The translations under genes and the position numbers were made by a program. Positions 20,188 through 28,400 of a stretch of 64,000 nucleotides of DNA are shown in pieces (the first letter of the stretch is position 1; each line of letters begins with the position of its first letter). The notes beneath the pieces were generated by a model. The model saw only the letters and a list, made by a program, of their open reading frames with translations, made no database searches and had not been told where the DNA came from. The DNA is from Methanocaldococcus sp. (lineage in GTDB: Archaea; AGJL01; Methanococci; Methanococcales; Methanocaldococcaceae), in the NCBI RefSeq assembly GCF_024490875.1, contig NZ_JACCLX010000016.1, forward strand, positions 62,001-126,000, read 5' to 3'.

Positions 20188-20640
20188 TTATTCAATTACT
20201 CCAATTTTTAATAATATTTTAACCCACATAAAATTTAAAAATAACGCTACTGGAAAAATTATAAAACTTAAAACATTATGTACAATACTATAATTTGCAT
20301 ATTGTGAATTTTTTAAAATAAGTATTATTCTTAATATATTTACTATGTTTATTATAAAAATTCCAAAAATTGAATATAGAAATTTATATTTAATGGAAAC
20401 TTTTGGAGTAGCAAGAACATAACCTAAAAATAAAGAGATCTCCAAAGAGCAAGTACAGGCAGATATTATAGTATAGACATCTCCATTGTATATAATTATA
20501 TTATTATAATACTGTGTTTTTAATAAATTCCCAATAATGTATGCTAAAATTTTGGATATTTCAACTTCAAAATATCTTATAAAAAAATATATTGTTGGAA
20601 ATAGAATTAAAAAATTAATTAAATATTTTTTATTCTCCAT
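20188..20640 (-). CDS. artE: Archaeosortase family membrane peptidase/transpeptidase
   Basis: A 150-residue integral membrane protein with about five hydrophobic helices. It has the exosortase/archaeosortase catalytic triad: Cys62 in ACTCSLEISLF, Arg104 in NILRIIL and His121 in VHNVLSF. Enzymes of this family recognise a C-terminal tripartite signal (short motif, transmembrane helix, basic cluster), cut it and attach the protein to a lipid. The likely substrate is the PKD protein two genes upstream, which ends in such a signal. I assign the ArtE type from small size and the dedicated-locus pattern, from memory. The start overlaps the class III pilin gene by 11 bases, so the two are coupled. 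Confidence 0.85.
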   Translation of the reverse strand: MENKKYLINFLILFPTIYFFIRYFEVEISKILAYIIGNLLKTQYYNNIIIYNGDVYTIISACTCSLEISLFLGYVLATPKVSIKYKFLYSIFGIFIINIVNILRIILILKNSQYANYSIVHNVLSFIIFPVALFLNFMWVKILLKIGVIE

Positions 20641-20854
20641 TAGTTGTAACCTCTTTAACCTTATCTACCTGTTGAAGAACTTTATTATTAGCTTCAATTG
20701 TAGATTTTACACTTGTAGTTTTAGCAGTTGTTGAAGATTGTGATATAGATTTTAAATAATAAAATCCAACAATAGATATTACAGCTACAATTGCTGCAAG
20801 TAGTAAAGCAAATTCTGCGGATATTTGCCCTCTATTGGATATTATTTTTTTCAT
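20630..20854 (-). CDS. Class III signal peptide pilin
   Basis: A 74-residue pilin of the euryarchaeal type IV pilus family. The N terminus MKKIISNRGQISAEFALLL contains the class III signal: positive residues, a glycine cut site for the EppA peptidase, then Q-I-S-A-E-F before a continuous hydrophobic helix (to about residue 36). The remaining 38 residues are polar, rich in Ser and Thr. It is short enough to be a main structural subunit. Its start follows a GAGGAG site and overlaps the stop of the PKD gene. Its end overlaps the archaeosortase start. Confidence 0.88.
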   Translation of the reverse strand: MKKIISNRGQISAEFALLLAAIVAVISIVGFYYLKSISQSSTTAKTTSVKSTIEANNKVLQQVDKVKEVTTNGE

Positions 20855-23800
20855 TTTAATCTCCTCATTATGTAATTTATACTAAATAAGGTTGTTATAA
20901 AGATAATTATTTCTATTGGAAGTGGTATTGGAATGCTCCTCATAGATACATTAGTTACTGAAACTATTCTAATAGTTGAGCCTGTAAGATTATCATTATC
21001 TACTACGGTTAATTTAACAATATATACTCCAGATTTGTTATAAATGTGAGTAATTATAGGATTGGTAGTAGTATTCGTAGTTCCATCTCCAAAGTCCCAG
21101 ATATATTTTACTATTTTTCCATCTATATCATAAGATGATGATGCATTAAAGGTTACATTTAACCCATTTACTGTAAAAGTAAATCTTGCAATTGGTGGAT
21201 ATTTTCCTGTACCTTTTACTATTACTTTTGTTGATGTAGATGCACTTAAACCATAATTGTTTATAATTGTTAAAGTTACATTATATATTCCTTGTTGTGT
21301 ATATATATGAATTGGATTAGGTTGATTTGATGTGCTTCCATCTTCAAAGTTCCAAATGTATTCTTTAATATATCCAGGAATCGTGATAGATTTATCTGTA
21401 AAGTTTATTGGTTGATTGACATAAACAATAGTTGGACAGGTAAAATTAGCTTTAATGTAAAATACATTTACAGGAATTGTAATAGAACTTGATGAATTTA
21501 GATTATCATAAACTGTAAGTGTTACATTGTATGTTCCTGGGCTAGTATAGATATGAGTAATATTTGAAGAATTAGTCTCAATTATATTTCCATCTCCAAA
21601 GTTCCAAACATATTTTACAATTTTTCCATCTGGATCATAAGATAATGATACAAAAGTTATAGTTTGATTAACCTTAGGAAGATTTGGAGAGTAAGTAAAT
21701 TCTGCGATTGGAGGTTTATTTATAATAGTAAATGTAACACTTGTTGTGTTTGTCTTACCCCAACCATCCCAAACTGTCAATACTGCTGTGTAGTTTCCAG
21801 TTTCATTAAATTTGTGAGATACTATTGTTAAACCATTATTTGAGGTATAATTCCATACTATATTTCCTGATGAATCATATACTGTTAAATTAAATCCATA
21901 AATACTTGCATAAGGTTCAGTTGGGGATATTATATAACCTGAACCATCAGACAATGTTCTACCAGCATCAGGATCATAACTATTTAATGGGTTGAAAAAT
22001 ACTGTTGTGTTGTAACTTGCAGGATTTGGATAGACATATAATTGAGCAACAGGGTTGTGGTTATTAATAACTTTTATCATTCTTGGATAAAACTGTCCTA
22101 TATCATATCCTTCAATGTAATAGATTCCTTCTTTTAAAAATTGGTATGTTATATTTAGTATATAAGTAGAATAGTTCCATACATTACCTATATATGTAAC
22201 ATATCCAGGATAGTAGAGATAATTACTAACTATCCAATAAGATCTCCACCGTTTTGATATATATGAAAATACAGATTCATATAAAACATTATAATTATAA
22301 TTTTCAACATATAAATCTAAATAATCACTTAATATATAAGGATCAAAATAAAGAACATTAACTGTTCCATTTACTGGTATTGCAGTAGGTTCAACATATA
22401 GCATAGTAGATACAATCTTATTATTTTGTATTACAGGTCCAAAACCAACTGAGACAACACCATTACTATCTACGATTAAAACGTGTGCTTGATAATATTT
22501 ATTGTCATTAGAATATTGATGCCAAGGATTATTTTCTAAAGAATAATTACCATCTCCAAAACTCCAAAATACAAAGACAGGTTTTCCATAAGGATAATCA
22601 AAACTATATTGAATACCACCATTTACTTCCTTAGCATAAACAAATACATCGTAATGAACTTTTTGCCTTAACATTAATGTTACTGTTTTGTTAATATTAT
22701 CTGAATAGAAATAAAATTTTACAATATGATTAGTAGGATCATAAATGACTTTTGGCTTAGATGTATAGGTATTGTTAGGAATAAACTCATAAATTGTATT
22801 TCCCTCATCTCCAACAGCTAAATAATCTAATGTTGCTGAAAAAGCAGTCCATCCTCCATTATATGAGAACTCCATCCAACATATAGGATATATAAATGGA
22901 TAGGAATATTTATGGATAAAAATATCTCCATAATAGTATGGTTCATATTCAGTTTCATTACCATCTCCATAGTCATATTTTAGATACCAAGTAGTTAATA
23001 AATTACTATAAGATGCATCAATAGGTTCAAAATACATAGTATCATTTACTTTATACGCCATTGCATAGATATCTTCAACATCTACACTTCCTGAAGAGTT
23101 ATAAACATAACTCTCATTTCTTATGGGCTCAAAGTATCCTCCTATAGGTCTATTTACTTTAATACCTTCATATAAATATCCTACTAAAACTCTCCCATAG
23201 TCATCAACTAATAAAACTCTTGGATAGTAAATTCCAGGTTTTGTATAAGTATGTGTAGGAGATTTTTCAAAGGAAAATGTTCCATCTCCGAAGCACCAAA
23301 CAGTTAATATTATATTTCTACTTATAGAGTAGTTGAATTTAACGCTATCTCCAACAACAATGTTATCTCTGCTAACGTTTATTGTAACAGGAGTAAGATC
23401 TACACTTAAACCATTAAATTCATAATTTTCGGGAGTTTCTGAATAATATCTTATTATGACAGTATTACTTGAACTATTATAACTTACATTCCACTGTTCT
23501 TTTGAGTAATAAGTAGGACTTCCATTAAAAATATACTTAGTATTTTTTACATCTCTAACAACGAGCCAGTTGTATGTTAAAGCCTTAGAGTAACCAGTAT
23601 TATTTAAATAGCCACACCATGCAACAGGATATGGAAATGGAAAACTATACTTATGTATAACTATTCTATTATTAATACTATAGTTTGTTTCTGTTAAATC
23701 TCCAAAATCCCATTTTATTAATCCATTATTTAATATAATTTCAGCAACAGAATCAGGAGCTAAGGCTGTAAATGTTATGTTATCATTAACTTTATATGCA

Positions 23801-23955
23801 ATAATAGAAGGATTGTAGTTATTTGTATATCCACTACTATTTGTTATATTCATAGTTCCTTTATGAACTAATATAATGTATCCATTAGACATTGAGATAT
23901 TTAAACCTAAAAATAATAGAGATGCTATAAAAATTAATAAACGATTTACTTTCAT
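20851..23955 (-). CDS. Large secreted PKD-repeat surface protein with archaeosortase signal
   Basis: A 1034-residue exported protein. It has an N-terminal signal peptide (MKVNRLLIFIASLLFLGLNI) and a tandem duplication of about 247 residues (near 25-268 and 272-515, for example AYKVND at 53 and again at 300), each unit ending in a PKD-like domain. A middle region follows, then four PKD-type domains marked by WNFGDG, WNFEDG and WDFGDG. The extreme C terminus is a tripartite sorting signal: PIPLP, a hydrophobic helix EIIIFITTLFSINYI and MRRLK. Many NxS/T sites suggest N-glycosylation. The archaeosortase in the same operon should process this tail. Probable role: cell-surface or pilus-associated adhesin. 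Confidence 0.88.
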   Translation of the reverse strand: MKVNRLLIFIASLLFLGLNISMSNGYIILVHKGTMNITNSSGYTNNYNPSIIAYKVNDNITFTALAPDSVAEIILNNGLIKWDFGDLTETNYSINNRIVIHKYSFPFPYPVAWCGYLNNTGYSKALTYNWLVVRDVKNTKYIFNGSPTYYSKEQWNVSYNSSSNTVIIRYYSETPENYEFNGLSVDLTPVTINVSRDNIVVGDSVKFNYSISRNIILTVWCFGDGTFSFEKSPTHTYTKPGIYYPRVLLVDDYGRVLVGYLYEGIKVNRPIGGYFEPIRNESYVYNSSGSVDVEDIYAMAYKVNDTMYFEPIDASYSNLLTTWYLKYDYGDGNETEYEPYYYGDIFIHKYSYPFIYPICWMEFSYNGGWTAFSATLDYLAVGDEGNTIYEFIPNNTYTSKPKVIYDPTNHIVKFYFYSDNINKTVTLMLRQKVHYDVFVYAKEVNGGIQYSFDYPYGKPVFVFWSFGDGNYSLENNPWHQYSNDNKYYQAHVLIVDSNGVVSVGFGPVIQNNKIVSTMLYVEPTAIPVNGTVNVLYFDPYILSDYLDLYVENYNYNVLYESVFSYISKRWRSYWIVSNYLYYPGYVTYIGNVWNYSTYILNITYQFLKEGIYYIEGYDIGQFYPRMIKVINNHNPVAQLYVYPNPASYNTTVFFNPLNSYDPDAGRTLSDGSGYIISPTEPYASIYGFNLTVYDSSGNIVWNYTSNNGLTIVSHKFNETGNYTAVLTVWDGWGKTNTTSVTFTIINKPPIAEFTYSPNLPKVNQTITFVSLSYDPDGKIVKYVWNFGDGNIIETNSSNITHIYTSPGTYNVTLTVYDNLNSSSSITIPVNVFYIKANFTCPTIVYVNQPINFTDKSITIPGYIKEYIWNFEDGSTSNQPNPIHIYTQQGIYNVTLTIINNYGLSASTSTKVIVKGTGKYPPIARFTFTVNGLNVTFNASSSYDIDGKIVKYIWDFGDGTTNTTTNPIITHIYNKSGVYIVKLTVVDNDNLTGSTIRIVSVTNVSMRSIPIPLPIEIIIFITTLFSINYIMRRLK

Positions 23956-23984
23956 AATCCCACCAGATAAAAATAATATTTTAT

Positions 23985-24434
23985 TTAACTAAAACTAATA
24001 TTTACATTTAATTTCTTAGAAACATTTACTATTTTCCCATCCACATTGGCAGTTATAACTATATTGTTTCCTACATTTATAGGAGATTGTTTAAATACAC
24101 CAGTTAAAATAACACCATTTTTATTAGGAGTAATTAAAATATATGTGTCACCATATACACTTATAGTTTTGTTTTTTATTGTTAAATTGTATCCCAATAT
24201 CCCAATAGGTTTTAATTTTAATTTAATACTAACATTTTTTGTATATGCTAAAATTGCATAATTTTCAAAAGTATCGGCTATATCATATAATCTATTCACA
24301 ATTAAAGAGTTGGTCATACTAGTTGTATAACTAAGTTCTATATTGTATAATATTAATGAAATAATTAATAATAAAAATATAGCCATAATAAGGTCAATAG
24401 ATATTTGTCCTCTTTTTTTTGTTAGTTTTATCAT
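23985..24434 (-). CDS. Pilin-like protein with class III-type signal (variant)
   Basis: A 149-residue protein starting KKRGQISIDLIMAIFLLLII. This is a class III prepilin signal in which the usual glutamate of QxSxE is replaced by aspartate. The helix reaches about residue 32. The rest is a small beta-rich domain (about 60-149) with sequons. A GGGGTAG site precedes the start. It is the second gene of the surface operon, 50 bases after the longer pilin-like gene. The E-to-D change may affect assembly or mark it as a minor subunit. Confidence 0.8.
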   Translation of the reverse strand: MIKLTKKRGQISIDLIMAIFLLLIISLILYNIELSYTTSMTNSLIVNRLYDIADTFENYAILAYTKNVSIKLKLKPIGILGYNLTIKNKTISVYGDTYILITPNKNGVILTGVFKQSPINVGNNIVITANVDGKIVNVSKKLNVNISFS

Positions 24435-24484
24435 ATACTACCCCTAATACTTGATAAAATTATAAAATTTTAATAATTAAACTA

Positions 24485-25348
24485 TTATTTTGTTATATTT
24501 TCAATTGTTACCCCAGTAGCTTTACCTTCAAGATAAACACGTTTATTTTTCTTTAAATGTAAGTTTAAGCCTGTATCAGAACTTGGATAGATATTGTATA
24601 TTATTATATTTCCAGTATAATCCCAAGAACTGATTAATATTTTATTATTATACTTTAAATAAATCCATGTATGATTACCAAATACATCTAATGTTAATGT
24701 TGACTCTATATTTGATAAATTAGCTTTAATACTTCTAGTTTTTACAATTTCTGTATTTTCAGCAACTAAATTTCCATTTATGTAAATTTCCTTAATAGGT
24801 AAATCCTTTATATCAACCCATCCATTTTTATCTATATAAATTTTTCCTGATGAAACGTTATTTACAACTATTTTAATTATATCATTTTTATTAATTTTAA
24901 TAGATTTTCCATTGCTTAACTTTATATAGGAATGATCATATTCAAAGATATTCTGAAAGATTACATATCCATTAAGTGTAGCATTAACAAGGTTAGTAGA
25001 TAGATATATATTGGTTCCATTATAGTTTGTTATTGTGTATCTATATTGATTTTTATTAGTTATTCTGTGTCTATATTGATTTTGTATTGTTTTATTAGAT
25101 ATATTGGATGAAGTATTTATAGATATATTAATAATTTTAGATGGAATTAATACAGTAATTGAAGATGATAAGTTTGAAGATACATTTGGCTCTTTAAATG
25201 TAATTAGTGTGGGCCTACTAAGAGTTTCATTTTTATTATTACTTATACCAAGATTCACGTTTAGAGTTTGAGTAGCAATAATAGCACCTCCAATAATAAC
25301 TGCAAAAATCAAGATAATTAATTCAAGAGATAGTTGTCCTCTTTTCAT
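24485..25348 (-). CDS. Long pilin-like protein with class III signal and a 10-residue repeat
   Basis: A 287-residue protein beginning MKRGQLSLELIILIFAVII, a full class III signal (QxSxE) with the cut expected after the glycine. The outer domain is rich in Asn, Ile, Ser and Thr. It contains two consecutive 10-residue repeats (NQYRHRITNK, NQYRYTITNY) encoded by a 30-base direct repeat at about 25030-25089. The frame opens four codons earlier at 25360, but that ATG sits over the GGTGAG site serving the ATG at 25348. First gene of the minus-strand surface operon, with a TATA box at 25451-25460. Confidence 0.82.
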   Translation of the reverse strand: MKRGQLSLELIILIFAVIIGGAIIATQTLNVNLGISNNKNETLSRPTLITFKEPNVSSNLSSSITVLIPSKIINISINTSSNISNKTIQNQYRHRITNKNQYRYTITNYNGTNIYLSTNLVNATLNGYVIFQNIFEYDHSYIKLSNGKSIKINKNDIIKIVVNNVSSGKIYIDKNGWVDIKDLPIKEIYINGNLVAENTEIVKTRSIKANLSNIESTLTLDVFGNHTWIYLKYNNKILISSWDYTGNIIIYNIYPSSDTGLNLHLKKNKRVYLEGKATGVTIENITK

Positions 25349-25450
25349 AGTACTCACCATAACAATACCTTATATTGAAATATTTGAATTATTTAAAATA
25401 AGGATTGCTTTATTTTACTATCTTCAATGTTAAGTTTATTTAATTAAAGT

Positions 25451-25460
25451 ATATATATCT
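25451..25460 (-). promoter_or_regulatory. TATA box of the surface-structure operon
   Basis: Minus strand reads AGATATATAT followed by ACTTT, about 103 bases upstream of the first pilin-like gene. It is the best TATA-like element in the 150-base gap between that gene and reverse gyrase, giving an expected leader of roughly 75 bases. Confidence 0.45.
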
Positions 25461-25498
25461 TACTCTAAAAAATAAAAACAAATAATAGAGAATAATTC

Positions 25499-28400
25499 TT
25501 ATTTTATGCTTAAAATTTCCTCATATAGAGTTCTTAAAACTTCCAAATAATCTACTTCGCCATTTTCAATTTTATCCATAATTTCCTCTAACTCTCTTGT
25601 TCTCTCCTCTGATATTAGATGAGGATAATGACTTATTAGATAATTATAAACTTCAATTCCTAATTTTGTAGGGATTAATTTATTTTTACCTTTGCTTTTA
25701 ATTACATATCCTCTATCTAACAACTTTTTAATAATTTGGGCATAGGTTGAAGGCCTTCCAATTCCTCTCTCTTTCATTAACTTAATAACTTCTCCCTCAT
25801 CATACAATGGAACTTTTGGAACTTTTTTAATACTCTTTTCTAACACTTTTAAGTAATTTTTCTCTATTTTTGGAAGTTTTTTTAACTTTAAATTATAGAT
25901 TCTACTCCATCCATCAAACTTTATATCTATGTATCCTTCAATTTTTTCATCTAAATCTTTTATATATATCTCTTCATATTCAACAATTGCCTCTTTCATC
26001 TGAGAGGCTATAAATCTTCTAAATATTAAATCATAAACTTTTATATGATTTTTTGTTAATTTTATATTACTCTCTTTTAAAAACTCAATAAGTTCTTCTG
26101 TGTCCATAGGCTTTGTAGGTCTTATACATTCATGTGCTCCTTCCATAAAATACTCTCTATTTTTTAAATAATCCTCTAAATTATTTAGTTTTAAATATTC
26201 CTTTGCAACTCTCATTCCATCTAACGAAACTCTCGTTGAAGAAGTTCTATGATATGTGCAGTTATGTGAAATAACCCCATTTGATATAAAGTTTTGGTTA
26301 TTTTTAATGGTTAGGTCATAAACATATCCATCATAGAAAATATCTTCTACATTTTTAACCCTAACAAATGATATCTCTCCATCAACAATTTTTTCTAAAA
26401 ACTCTTTATATTCTGAGTTATTTACATATTTTAAAACTGTCTTTAATTTATTTCTTGGAATATTGTTTGTCTTTTCTTTATACCAATTTTCAATGTATAT
26501 CTTACTATCTTTTAGTATATACTTTCTTCCTATTTTGAATGTTAATTTTTCAAATATTTCTTTTACTGGTAATAAATCACATCCAAATCCTTCCCCGTGT
26601 TCTTCCCTATATGTATTATAACCTCTCTCAAATGCTTCTTTTCTAATTCTTAGATATTTGGCAATTTTCTCCTTAAAGGTTTCTAATGATTTATTGCTTA
26701 TTATTAAGGAGTAAATTCTATTTTTATCTTTATGCAATCTGTTTAATATTCCAATTGAGTTTAAGTAAATACCTATCTTTTCTAAAACTTCTTTTCTTTT
26801 TGAAGTTAGAAGCATTCTTAAATTATGTTTTTTAACATTTTTGTTATACAGTAATGAGAAACATCCATCAGTATCAAAGTAACCAGCAATTAGTGCATTA
26901 ACATAGTTTTCTGGAAGAGAAAATATTATTCCATTTAATTTTCCTTCTCTTGTTCCTAATTTTCTTAAAATTTCTGCAATGATTGGATTTGAAATATTTA
27001 CTTGATTTCCAGAAATCCAATTATGTAAGAATGGAAATGTTTCATCCAATATAGTTTTAACATCTTTTAGTGGAGTTTGTGCAATCTTAATTTTGCTATT
27101 TTGAATGGACCCATCACCTAAAACTAATCCTACAAAATACCAAAACCTTTCATCTAATTTAAATAATGGAATTTTTTTAGTGCCTGCAACACTTTTGTAT
27201 ATATATTTTGCTTCCTTTTCAACCTCATCTAAATTAAAGTTCCATTTTATCAAATACTTTAATGGAACTCTTTTATTTCTAAGATATTTATATTTTGTAC
27301 TAGTTTTGATATTTTTCCTAATAAATTCTTCTATTTTTTCAAATATTCTTGAATTCTCGTCAAACTCTATTAAAACATCAGTAATGTCTAAATATTTCAA
27401 AAGATTCAATAATGATATTGGTTTTCTATCAACTTTGTAGTTAAAAGGCATTGCAATGTAATCATTTTCTTTAATATCTTTTGCAGAAATCCATCTCAAT
27501 TGATTATCTCTTAAAACCAATAAGTGGTGGTCAGGAGTTGCTTTTATCTCATAATTATTTGATAATATAATTTTTCTTAGATTTCCAGTGTATCTCAATT
27601 TCCAGAATTTTGTGACAATGTCTTTCTTTATTGATAAATCATCTAAATCTAACGATAAAATATTTCCTTCTTGAATATTAACAATATCTTCAATTGTTTC
27701 AATTCTACCATCTCCCAATACAACATAAGTGTCTGGTGTTAAACACAATCCCAATTCAAACAATTCTTGGGCAATAGCCATTACTTCATCTGCACTTAAA
27801 TTAAATCTCTTTGTAGATTCTTCCAATAAAGTATCTGTTGTAAATGGAGGTAATGGGTTAATTTCTTTCTCATATATTTTGACTTCAACTTCTACCTCAT
27901 CTTTATCAAATTCTTTTTCCCAAACCTTTCCTATGTAAATGTCATTTTCCAATTTTAATGATAAGTAAGGAACTTTTATTTTATGTTCATTGTATCTCTC
28001 TATAATCCAACCTAAGACAGGAGTTTGAACTCTACCAGCAGATAGATAGTTTTTATTAAATACCTCCCACAACTTTTGACTTAACCTAAATCCAATCCAC
28101 CTATCTTCTATTCTTCTAACAACTTGCCCCTTAACTTTATTTTCATCTAACTTTAACTCTTCTCCTTTTTTAAATGATTCTACTGCCTTTAAAATAGCCC
28201 TCTTTGTAATTTCGTTAAAGCCAACTCTATATATGTTTTTGTTAAATGGCATACTGTTAAGTGCTATGTCATAGCCTATCTTTTCTCCCTCAGTATCAAT
28301 ATCTGTTGCTATAAATATAGCATCTACTTCATCGGCTATTTCTCTAATAATCTCTATATTTTCCTTAGAATCCATAAAATTAACTTTTTCTCCACTTTTT

